Shown piece by piece: positions 1-10,018 of a stretch of 33,188 nucleotides of DNA. Under the pieces are notes generated by a model. The model was given only the letters and a program-made list of their open reading frames with translations, had not been told where the DNA came from and did not search any database. The translations under genes and the position numbers were made by a program. The DNA is taken from NCBI GenBank assembly GCA_033557685.1, contig JAWQRN010000243.1:1-33188 (forward strand), read 5' to 3'. This stretch comes from Sperchopsis tessellata (Eukaryota; Arthropoda; Insecta; Coleoptera; Hydrophilidae). Each line of letters begins with the position of its first letter. The first letter of the stretch is position 1.

Positions 1-1107
1 TATGAATAAGGAACTCTTTTACAGTGAAGGTAGAATCCGAGACAGAATTGCCGGATTCAGATATTGAGTCTATAATTGAACTGTCATGTTAACTACACTT
101 AAAATATCTTCAACAGAATACCGCTGATGTGTTTTTGACTTTCTTCAGGGGTACTCAGTTTTAGCAGAAAAAGATAAATATATAATAAGTGATACAAATT
201 TAAGGGGGTCACGAAGGAGAAGTATGAAAATAACCGGGCCACAAAAAAAAATTTTGGGAAACTGAAGTAAAGGATTAACAAAGCCCCAATTTCGAGCCTT
301 GTAGTTTTACATGTTGATTTCGAAGTAAAGTTTAAAGTTAGAAAATATTGATTAGAAGTAGTATTTTCATTACTTGTATTATTTATCAAGGCAAGGGATT
401 ATAACTGTAGATCACATTCTACTCGTCATATTTAAAACAAAACTGCATCAGTCGTATATGGTACAACATAATTTAAACGGCCTCTTCTGTTTCTATAAAA
501 CTAGAAAGAAGTTATGTCACTGTTTGATATAAATCAAGACATTGTATAAATCCAACAGACCTAAATCCAAATAATTACCTATTTTTTCTTCTGGTAGTTC
601 CTATCCGATTCAGATGTTGGCGACCAACATGGCTATTTTGACTTTATTCGCTGGTTGTTAAGGTGTTTCTTAGGTTCTGGAGCAAAGAGTTTCTTCTCCT
701 CCCCAGACCTCTTCTCTGTATTTTGCCTTGTAGAATGAGTTGCAGTAAGCCATATCTACGTTCATTATGTTGTTTTATTTTGAAGGGAATTTCATATTTT
801 TCTTTGTTCGGTCTGCGTAAAACTTCAGTCCATGATATTTTCAAAATGCGTCTATAGCACCATATCTCATATGCTTCACTTAGCATCCATGATTCGATTC
901 CATAAAGGAGAACTGAAAATACTTAGCATCACATTAGTCGTATTTTAGTTGTTAATGGTAGGTCATGACTTTTAAATCATTTATATTAACTAAAATGATA
1001 CGAAATAAGTTGACTATATTTATAACAATTTTATTTACTTATTTATTTTTTTATTCTAGCGAGCACTATATTTATAACAATTTTATTTACTTATTTTTTT
1101 ATTCTAG
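1..1107 (+). other. Upstream intron of the FAM120A homolog (5' end outside window)
   Basis: No exon of the FAM120A homolog is recognisable before the acceptor at 1107, so this stretch is read as intron. It contains an antisense RTE-type LINE fragment around 610-930 and a duplicated 3' splice-site block at 1013-1112. A short open frame at 6-92 ends in an acidic peptide and a stop; I do not recognise it. The remainder is AT-rich sequence with no supported feature. Confidence 0.6.
610..930 (-). mobile_element. RTE-type LINE fragment, C-terminal end of endonuclease-reverse transcriptase
   Basis: Read on the minus strand, the block gives LLYGIESWMLSEA, then YRRILKISWTEVLRR, then LLQLILQGKIQRRGLGRRR. 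This is the order of motifs at the C-terminal end of the endonuclease-reverse transcriptases widespread in insect genomes. Stretches between the motifs are missing, for example the part normally linking EVLRR to the RYGLLQL segment, and no RT catalytic core is present. It is a 5'-truncated, internally deleted copy inserted antisense to the FAM120A homolog. The family is clear; the exact clade name (RTE versus a neighbour) is less certain. Confidence 0.75.
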
Positions 1108-1112
1108 CGAGC
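1013..1112 (+). repeat. Tandem duplication of a 3' splice site (52 and 48 bp copies)
   Basis: Copy 1 is 1013-1064 and copy 2 is 1065-1112. They are identical except for a 4-nt deletion in copy 2. Each copy contains a polypyrimidine tract, the acceptor ATTCTAG and the first exon bases CGAGC. The two AG acceptors end at 1059 and 1107, 48 nt apart, and the frame between them is open. Use of the upstream site would add 16 mostly hydrophobic residues (STIFITILFTYFFILA) to the protein. The downstream acceptor is taken as the main one because the conserved sequence starts after it. Confidence 0.85.
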
Positions 1113-4100
1113 ACGAATATAGTGACTCCTATGGTGTCAGCAGATGTGCTACGTACAGCATCCTTACGTCACCAGAAAGGCCTTATGTCTCCATGGATAT
1201 TGCACGCTCTCAGTGCACAGGAAATCAGGCTGCCTTGCGTCATGGAAGATGAAAACAATCGTGAGTTTCCACCTGTCCATGAGATTTTTCAGCTGCTCCG
1301 TCAGCGTGTTTATGCTGTGATCTTTAATTTACACCATCTGCGATACGTCCACAGTAAGAAGAAGGGTACGTAAAATCAAAATAATCTTTAGATATTCTTT
1401 AAATTCTTAATAGACAGTTCTCCTCACCTCCAATATTGTAGTTAAGGTGTATAGTCGAAGCCATCATTATTAATCTAATAAATTGAAATAAAAAATTAGC
1501 TACTATGTATAGGTAAAGTGGATATACTCATCATTTTTGTCATATTGCAAAGGTGGCTCTATTAACAACAGTTTTAACTTGGGGCACTATAAGTATGTCA
1601 TACAATATGCAGCATAAGTGACAGTGCAGATGTCAGCCAGTCCTTCAGTTGGAAGGCAAATGAGAGAACTGTCTTGTTTAGTTTATCGTTAAAAAAAAAT
1701 TTTTAAATCTTATTGGCACTCATTCAAGGCTTCCTACAAGTACCATGTCAACTAAATAATAGTTGATAGGGTGTGAATCGGAAGCAGATTAAACTTCCAT
1801 AATGCAATAAATGTAGCTTCATAAATTAGCTACATTTAAAGAAATATGGAGTACACATAAATCTTTAATGTTCATATTTTGAAGAAAAAAAAAGAACCAA
1901 ATATAACAGTGCTAATTTTATGTCTTTCAGAATCCAAAGAACTACCAGATGAAACACCCCAACCAGACATTATCGTCAAGGAATGGGTGTACAGTCGGTC
2001 AAATCCTTACCAATATCCAGAGGAGGTGAAAGCAGAACCTTTGCCTTGGGCTGTGCCTACTTTACAAAGACTGTGGTTTGGACCATCAGTTGACGATAAA
2101 AGACGCCGTATGCGTGCACTTCTGTCATGTCTGAACTCCGATACACCTTTAATATTAAACACATCGTATGTGCCACAACACATGCTGACTTTGGCATGTG
2201 TTCTTCGTTATATCATGTCTTTGGAAAGGCCCATCTTACGTCGAAACGAACTCGACGTGTTTTTGTGCCAAGCGTTCAATCCCGATCTGATGAATGCACA
2301 ATATTTACAAGAACTCACAGTAAGATTTTTTTACCTTATTATTTTGATGTACATTGATAAAAACCTTCTGTCTAGCCGCGAACCTTACGTTATTTTCAGT
2401 ATCCATAAGGAGAATTGACTGGACGGATATTAAATTTCCTTAATGCAATAAAAGTAGTGACATTACATAACTGCTTTTAAAGAAATATGGAATACAGCTA
2501 AATTATTGTTATTATAGGGCACACTGATCTATCAATTGAAAAAAAAATAATTTTAAACATTGTTTAGAATGAGAAAGATGATTTCACTAAACAATTTTTG
2601 GGTGTTGTAGTTCACTTATAGCCTTTTTTAAAATCTTGATTAGTAGTAATCAAAGAGTTTAATTTGCCACAATAGTTGTGAAAATATAAAGATCTCCACA
2701 TCACGAACTCATAAAAAAATTAAATCAGTCTTCACATTTAGTGGCTAGCTATTACGTTTTTGCCACATTTGTAGAGCAATAATCACTGGTCTAGATCATG
2801 TTCAGATAAACCTTAAGTTTAGAACAAATTATAATAAAACGATGACAATATTCTAAATTAAAAAAATCCTACAGTGCTTTGATTTGGATATATGTGTGAA
2901 AGACCTTTGGTGTACTAAGTATATTGAGATCTATTACGTTAACAAACAAACATGTACCTACATTAATTTTGATCTGCTGAAGTATTGAAGTAACATTTTC
3001 AGGAATAATTTTTGGTATAACAAAAACAATTTTTTTTATAATTTCAGCTAAATGTCGTTACAAGCAGAGGCGTTCAATTAGCTGCGATTTTTATGCAAGG
3101 TGTTGAAATGGCTTTGCTGGCCAACGATGCTTGTGGTGCACCTCTTCCTTGGTTGATGTGCTGCCCATGGCTGTACTTCGACGGGAAGTTGTTTCACCAC
3201 ACATTGGCAAGGTCTGCGCACGTTAAAGGCCTTCTGGACCTTTGTGAAAATCATATAGAAAGGGTTGTGAAAGTAGAACGTTTGAGAAAAGCCATTTTAG
3301 AAGGTTTGGACGTCAAATTTGCCAAAGTTCCACTGCCCCATTTCACAGGTAAAAATATGAATGGTAAGGAACAACACAATATATACATATATTTTTTTAG
3401 TGGTTTATAAATATCTTCCAACTGACTCCTGTTGTGATTGTTTTGGTTCATTTACGGGCTGTTTCCAGGAAGAAAATTAAGATAACTCTGGGTGCGGACT
3501 TAAATTCAATATTGTTCAAAGTCCTCAATCTGAGTTAAGACATTTTTTCACTTTAAATGGATATTATTTGCAATCTCTGCATCATCTATTTTTGTATTAT
3601 TTAAATCTATTAAATTGTTACTTTTACTAATTTTTCTCCTAGATTTTATGTGTTCCCAATGGCTCTATCTATAACCGTTTACTTTTTCATTGTAAAAATA
3701 TATCTAATAATAGCCTCTAACTCTATATAAGATCATGCTTCCCCATTACACAGCATATACAAACAAATAACACAAGTGTCTGCATGGGGGTGCCATTGTA
3801 CATTTGCTGCAAATTGCATTTGCAATAATTCTCTTATTTTTTTGATTTATTCTAGGTCTCTTAAGACAAGGTATGCCACCTCCAAATTGCCTACCTGCTG
3901 TACCATTGCCTTCTACACGGGGTGCGGCGGCTCTTAGGCAGCGACCAATGCCATCCAGAGGGGGTCAATTGCAGATTGCAGGAGTCGTTGTAGGCTCTTG
4001 GGGAGCTAATTATGGATACCAAAATCACATGAGACCTCAGCTGGTTGGATACCAGGGAGGACGAGGCCGTGGACAACAAAATCAGTATCAACAGTATCCA

Positions 4101-5955
4101 CCACGTGGGCGTGGTGGCCAGCAGCGAAAACCTGGCGGTGCACCCACATTTACAGTCAATAAAAAAAATAATGTAAGTTTTTATCACCTAGTTTCTTTAA
4201 CCATCTTTTTTTTTTACATTGAATAATTTTTATCCTTTTTTTAAATTTACTTAACAAAATTGTTTTGTTTCAATTCTTTGCAAGTGTGGTTTAAAATATC
4301 CTTTGAGATACAAAATTAATTGAAATTAGTAGAAAAAGGTATCTTTACAATTTTGTAAATGTAATTGCTGGTTCAACTTTAATAGTCTCGGGACAAAAAT
4401 TCTCTTTTGAAAGGAACAATAAATTTGTGTTTTTAGTTTTTTAAATTGAATTACGATGGTATTAATATATTTTTATTATTTCCAGCCAAATAAAAAGAAA
4501 TATAATAATCCTAATAAACAAAAGCAGCTGACTCCACGGGGCCGGGGTATGACAATGAAAACAGAAAATGGGTAAGCAAGTGTTCTTAAGTTTTTTACAT
4601 TCCTCATCATGGAATCTTCACTCTTGCACTTAATTAAACTTTTATTTTCTACAAATTTAAATGTATCAATCACATTTCTAGGTGTCCCAACAAAAGCGGA
4701 AAATTTTAAATTTAAATAAAACACAATTTTTTTGAGAAAATACCGAAATTTTGATTTAATCATAAAGTAGAAATGTGGGAATTATGTATGTAACAACACA
4801 TAAATGCCTTCCTCGGCTTTGCTGGCACATTTGCGTTCTTTTGACGAAATTGTTGACAAAAATTTTCGACTTCAAGAAACCCCAGAGAAAGATGTACAAA
4901 AGTGTTAAATCGCAGAATCTAGGCGGCCAATTCTGGTCGCCCAAACGGGAGATTACGCGACCAGGGAATGTCTCTTAAATAATGCCATTTTTTCACATGG
5001 TGTGTGGCAAGTGGCACCGTCCTGTTGGAACCACATGTCTTCGAGATCCATACCATCCATTTGAGTCATAAAAAACTGGGTTATCATGCCTCGATACCAT
5101 TCGCCATTGATAGTTTATGCATTCTCGGCAGCATCTTCGAAAATGCAGCAATTTTGCCTGTTTACGAAGCAATCAACATGAAAATGGGCAGATAATTTTG
5201 TTGGAAAATTCACCGTTGACGAACTCTCTTCGCTGTGTATGGTCTGTAGACTTGAGTTGTTGAGTCAGTTGGATTTTGTAGGCATAAAGACGCAAATCTT
5301 TCGTGAGAATACGCTGTATAGTGCTTCTTGAAGAGTTCAATTCTTGAGCACAATGCCTAATGGTTGATTCTGAACTCTCGGCCACATTCTGGCGGACTTC
5401 TGTGATGTTTTCTGCTGAACAACTTGTCGATTGTCTGACATCAGTAATCTACCCAGACTTCTCGAATTTTTCTATTATTCTCTTCACAGTTGATTGGATG
5501 CAATTTGCAAATTGTGGCAGTCAAACTTTCACCATTTTTGAAATAATATTTAACAATAAGAACGCGTTGTGTCGAATAGCAATCCATTTTTAATAATGGT
5601 GAACTGTCATAATGATTTGACTGTCAAACCACAACGGCAAAAATGGCACCAAATTTAAATTTCTTGTGAATTTATTTCCCATGTACACAAACACTTGTAT
5701 CTAGTTTTTTAAACCAACAAAAAAGTAAATTGCATACTAAATTTTCTGTAATAAGGAAAAAACAAGTAGTCTACTGAATTCTTCATTAAGTTTTGTTTTT
5801 TTCCTTTTCCTTTTAGTGATGTGCTCGTGAGTGATCTCTTGAAAGACGACAAGTTGGCAGCTGTTGCAGACGAGTCAACGAATTTTGAAGATTGCAAAGG
5901 CTCGGAACACCATGGCCAGGGTGATGGACCTATAGTGGAAGCAGCCTCCAACTAA
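1108..5955 (+). CDS. FAM120A: FAM120A homolog (constitutive coactivator of PPAR-gamma-like protein 1), 3' six exons
   Basis: Six exons join in phase: 1108-1365, 1931-2319, 3048-3348, 3856-4172, 4486-4571 and 5817-5955, giving 495 residues before TAA. The conserved C-terminal half of the family is plain: RHQKGLMSPW and LRQRVYAVIFNL in the first exon; IIVKEW, LQRLWFG, DDKRRRMRALL and LRYIMS in the second; RGVQLAAIFMQGVEMALLAN and CCPWLYFDGKLF in the third. The fourth exon carries SRGGQLQIAGVVVGSW, the counterpart of the vertebrate block that precedes the arginine-glycine region, then GRGRG and PPRGRGGQQRKPGG. The tail is acidic and lineage-specific. In mammals FAM120A is an RNA-binding scaffold that links Src-family kinases to PI3K; this role is known from the family and not shown here. 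The N-terminal XPG/PIN-like domain lies upstream of the window. Introns carry a mariner relic and fold-back repeats. Alternative in-frame splice sites occur at 1059, 1354 and 3364. Confidence 0.92.
1794..1851. repeat. Fold-back repeat, copy A, in the intron before the second in-window FAM120A exon
   Basis: TAAATGTAGCT at 1808-1818 pairs perfectly with AGCTACATTTA at 1828-1838 across a 9-nt loop. Outer bases (CTTCCATA against TATGGAG) pair again, so the whole block can form an imperfect hairpin of about 58 nt. A related block lies on the other side of the exon at 2436-2492. It could be a small MITE or a structured intronic RNA. Confidence 0.6.
2436..2492. repeat. Fold-back repeat, copy B, in the intron after the second in-window FAM120A exon
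   Basis: It shares TAATGCAATAAA, the core GTAG and TTTAAAGAAATATGGA with the block at 1794-1851, in the same orientation. TAAAAGTAGT at 2449-2458 pairs with ACTGCTTTTA at 2470-2479 with one G-U wobble. One stem position differs from copy A on both arms, so pairing is kept. Confidence 0.55.
4690..5600 (-). pseudogene. Decayed mariner-type (IS630-Tc1-mariner) transposase
   Basis: A start-like ATG at 5587 opens a frame with an HTH region (TQRVLIVKYYFKNGES). After frameshifts come STIRHCAQELNSSRSTIQRIL, LYAYKIQLTQQLK and DHTQRREFVN at 5173-5385, then MWFQQDGATCHT near 5020, then NWPPRFCDLT and FLWGFLKSKIFVNN at 4756-4944. These are the blocks of an insect mariner family in their normal order. 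The segment with the first catalytic aspartate is largely deleted, stops and frameshifts interrupt the frame, and the usual LTPLDFF block reads LTLLYIF, so the last acidic residue is lost. The copy is certainly inactive. It lies antisense in the last intron of the FAM120A homolog (4572-5816). I could not confirm matching terminal inverted repeats. Confidence 0.85.
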
Positions 5956-8835
5956 GAAAGTCGTTCATCAAGCTTTCTATATATGTGATGTGTTGTGGCG
6001 ATGCATTTGTTTATCGTTCTAACATTTTTTGTGTATTAACTTTTATTTTAAGTTTTATGTTCTGCCTTTTTATTTACATTACAGTTTTTCTTTTTGTAAG
6101 TAAAAAGCCTCGTGGAGAAAAAGCCCGGCGCCCTGACTTCACAACGTAATCTTTACGACCAAAAAATTGGATTATTCAAGAATTTCGACTGAACTCAGTG
6201 CTTCTGGAAGATACGGACTTTGTATAAGAAGCACTGTTGAATATAAGGTAAATGAGTAGTGACTACTCCTATTAATTATAAACGGTAGCTCGACAACGAT
6301 TTTTAATAGAAAAGCAGTGTTGGTGTCGCGCGCAGGTCTATTGTATGGAACTTTATGATGTGTTGGTGATTGTCCGTTTAGGACAGACGGACTGTTGGAG
6401 TCACAGGGTTGTGACCGACACTGCCCCAGCTGTGTTCAGTAAAGAACGCCGACTGATTGTTTGAGAGCAAATGTATATTTTTCTAATGTTTGTTACAACT
6501 GTTAATTAATATATATCGACTGAAGGTGCGACAGTCGCTACTGTGATCATATTTATGGTATTTATAAAATGTTAGATCTGTTTATTGGCTTCGCAGGGGA
6601 AAAAATTTTTGTTTTTTTTTTTTTTTTTTTTTCATTTTTATACCTGGGTTTTGTACATATTTTTGTTAGATTTTTATTCAGCATCCAATTTTTAAGTAAG
6701 TTTTGTACCCTGTTAAGATTGAGAGTTTGGAAAGATGATGGTTCACTTTACAAAGTAATTGAATTTAAAAATAATGTGCATCAAGGAGTGCTATTTTAAA
6801 TTTCACTTCCTAAAAAAACACATACATACATTTTGCATAAACATAATATGCAAAATTTGAAACATTTTTCAATAAAATTTCTCAGAAATTTTACATGTCC
6901 CATACTCTGCTAAACAAAACGTATTTATATATATATATGAAAAAGCAACTGGAATACACATACAAAGACAAACAAACAAACGTAATACATTAAAAATATA
7001 GAAAAAGTCTCCGGAGCTGGAGGATTTTTTGAAACATTCTTCAATTTATTAATTATGATCAAACAACAAATACGTGGATGGCATACTTTAATTATGACCT
7101 ATCAAACATTTGTCATGTGTTTTGTGTATAAATAAAATATGTAATAACTAATTTAGACGTACTGCTATTGTTCTTCGGAGATCAATATTGCCTAGTCTCA
7201 AGGTATTCAAAAGAAAATCCCTTGCTGTCGAAAATTTTTTGAATCTGAACGATTCAGAATTTTCAAAACTTATATAAAATACAATCTTACGTTTAATTTT
7301 CTCCCTAATAGCTGTTTGTTAAAAAAATAATCACACTTATGATATGCTACTTTTCTGTATTTAGCTCGCAAGTAAAATATATAGTAAAAAAAAACAATTT
7401 TGGACACTGTCCACGCATTATACAGATTTTATTTTTTCATTGAAATAAATTGTGAAAGGTATTTTATGTTGTTAAAATTCTTTTTCAGTTCATTTATTAA
7501 ACTTACTTTTATTTAGTGGTATTATGTTTATTGATAATTTAGTTTTTGTCAATTTTTTTCTCTTTACACGAAACATTCTTTTGTTCTTCTCGTATCGGAT
7601 TATATTTTCATTGATTGCAAGAGAATGTTTCTGCTTTTATTAATTGTCTTCGATTTATATATTTCCTTATAATACTTTTGAGAGTAATTGTTACCGTTTA
7701 TTGTTTGTATATACACAGCTGTAATAAAAAAAAAACCAGATGTTAAATAAAAAAAATAATTGCATGTTAAACAATTGTATATCTGGTGGAATAATTTTTG
7801 TCAGTATAATTATAATTAAATCATAAAAGTTTGCGGTTTAACAAATTAAACCTTTTCAAATATATAAAATAAGGTGGCATTTGAACGGCATAACTTCACA
7901 TTTTTGTTGTGGATTAGTAAGTGAGAATCAGAATTACCACAGAAAAAATTAGATTTTGTAAAGTTCTCACAGAGTTTAGACACCCTTGCAGCAATCAAAG
8001 TTCAGCAACCTTCCCCCCTCAACAACATTAACTGATGTATAACACCCCTCCCCCAGTGTTGTGTTGCTGCAATTTTTATTAAATAGATGTTTATAATCAA
8101 ATAGCTTTGTAAGTTTTTAGAATTTTCTGTTTTCTTAAATCGACCGAAAAAGCAGTTTGTGAAAAGTTATGTTGAAATGTCCCACCTGTTTGTTTATTAT
8201 GTTATACTATAAAAAAAAAGAAGTTGTTTATTTGTAGTAACATTTTTAATAATATATAATATATCTATGCTTAACAGTTAGGAACTTTCAGAGAAAAGAA
8301 GAAAAAAACGTAGCTTATAAATTTTACTTTTAAATATTCACTATGAAAGTATATCTCTGTTTTATGATTAACATAGTAACTTCAAATATGTATGTGTATA
8401 TTGGCACTTGTGGGTGAAAGGGCATCCATAAGTATTTTAATACAAATATTTAAATATGTATTTTTAGAATAGTTCAGTGATTTTAGACCGACTTGGGACA
8501 ATATTTAGCTGCAAATTTTTGTGTTGTTTCGGAATCATTATTTTTATTTTTTCTAGTACTTGTACTTTTGGGATACGCTTTGAATGATGGAAATATAATA
8601 TATTGTCTTCATGTTTTCATCTGAAATCACTTATAAAATACTATTTACTTTTAATATTTAACAGTATAAAAGAAGAACATAACGATTCAACTGTTCAACA
8701 GTTTATGTGGGCAACACATTTGAATTTTAAATTGATTCATTGAACAGGTAGGGAATGCACTCTTTATAATGGTTGATACCTGTATATGCAGTTGAAATAG
8801 TTTGTTTGAAATAAAGTTTTGAACCATGACATCCT
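5956..8835 (+). other. Probable long 3'UTR of the FAM120A homolog
   Basis: After the TAA at 5953-5955 there is no acceptable splice site joined to coding sequence and no second gene for nearly 2.9 kb. The stretch is very AT-rich with a poly(T) run near 6609-6632 and a short TA run near 6929. Several weaker AATAAA motifs occur before the stronger signal at 8810. I infer that it is mostly untranslated region; transcript data would set the real end. An ORF of 76 codons at 6569-6799 is low-complexity and is not supported. Confidence 0.5.
8810..8815 (+). terminator. Candidate polyadenylation signal AATAAA of the FAM120A homolog
   Basis: AATAAA is followed within 20-35 nt by a T/GT-rich tract (CTTTTGTTTTTTTATTTTATTG), the arrangement expected around a cleavage site. 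Earlier AATAAA motifs, for example near 6872 and 7131, remain alternatives. Confidence 0.45.
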
Positions 8836-10018
8836 TTTGTTTTTTTATTTTATTGTCCTTATTCCCTAACTAACAGGAGAATTCAGATTAGTAGTGAGCG
8901 TAACAGTTAAAGATGAAACTATTTCAGATATATATGAGTTGCAAAAGGCCGCCCAAATCTGAAGTGCTAGAACCCCCAGACAGCACTTGTGGGAGGGCCC
9001 TTAGCGGTACAAAAATATTGTGCACATGAATTGGTTGAAGAAACATCACTTGCCTTGAAAATGTTCCTTGCGTTGGCACTTTCAGAACCTCTACATGATT
9101 TTCCCTGGTAGCTTCTATATAAATAGTTTGCTAGAATCTTCTAAATATTTTTTTGTCACAGTAGTCTGTATCCCAGTTGTTAAGGTGCATATTCATATTT
9201 GAGTTAGTGTGATGCGAATAAAATTATTATTTGAATAATTGATTTCACAAGTAGTTATGTAGACTTGCTAGACATTATATATTGCTTTGGGCACTTGAAC
9301 ACCATTGCATAAAACACATCGCTTCAAGTACTTGAAAACAATCACTTCAACAATGTAGGAACAAAGGACGAGTGATCTTGGAATACATTTTGATGAGGGA
9401 TTCACTACAGATCACAGACATGTGCATTTCTTCTTTACTTGAGCATGTAAGAATTTATTAATATTAATGCCATCTGTATTTTTTTTTGCCCATGTTTGGT
9501 CAAGCTTTAGTTTAGTGCCATTATATATTATGCTATAGTGTTGTGCCAACTCCTCACTTACTGAACGAACGAGTCCAAAAGAAAGTTTTTCAAATTTGTA
9601 TACTTCAAGTAACATGGCATTTATCAATCACAAGGTTTTTATTACTGCATAATCTAATTTGTTTTAAATAGACTTGGTGATACATCCGTAAATGATAAAA
9701 CACCTTAAGTCTATGTATGTATACCTTCCTTTCATCAAAATCTAACTCATTTATTTTCCTACAGGAGGTTAAAAAAAAAATGTTCAGAATAATGATTTAA
9801 TTAACGAGAAGCAAGATTACATGAATCAATGTCAAATATAAAAAAATTCGTAATGAAACAACAGATAAAATCATCAAAAAAAAATATAATTTAAACAAAC
9901 AAAGACACTCTTTACAAACTAATTTCACAGTTAATTAAAAGCCGAGAACTCGCCTACATCTAAATTGCCAAATTATTCAGAAAAAAATTTCTGTATTTTT
10001 GTTTTTTTTCTTGATTTA
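8836..10018. other. Convergent intergenic region between FAM120A and GTPBP1, including probable GTPBP1 3'UTR
   Basis: The two genes point at each other across this stretch. The part nearest 10018 is likely GTPBP1 3'UTR: on the minus strand the stop is followed at once by a second TAA and an overlapping AATAAA, with another AATAAA near 9749-9754. A GC-richer imperfect hairpin lies at 8947-9000. A 71-codon minus-strand ORF at 9412-9627 has plausible composition but no recognisable family. Nothing else is supported. Confidence 0.5.

Noticed and set aside
6..92. Open frame ending in an acidic peptide at the window start
   Set aside because: Only 28 codons, no family recognised and no joined exon; it could be chance or the end of an unknown element.
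965..1252. 95-codon plus-strand ORF over the FAM120A exon start
   Set aside because: It is in a different frame from the conserved protein, and its repeated peptide only reflects the tandem splice-site duplication.
6569..6799. 76-codon ORF in the FAM120A 3'UTR
   Set aside because: It is dominated by a poly(T)-encoded phenylalanine run and has no recognisable domain.
9412..9627. 71-codon minus-strand ORF between the convergent genes
   Set aside because: The composition is plausible, but there is no family, no splice context and the position fits GTPBP1 3'UTR or an unknown element.
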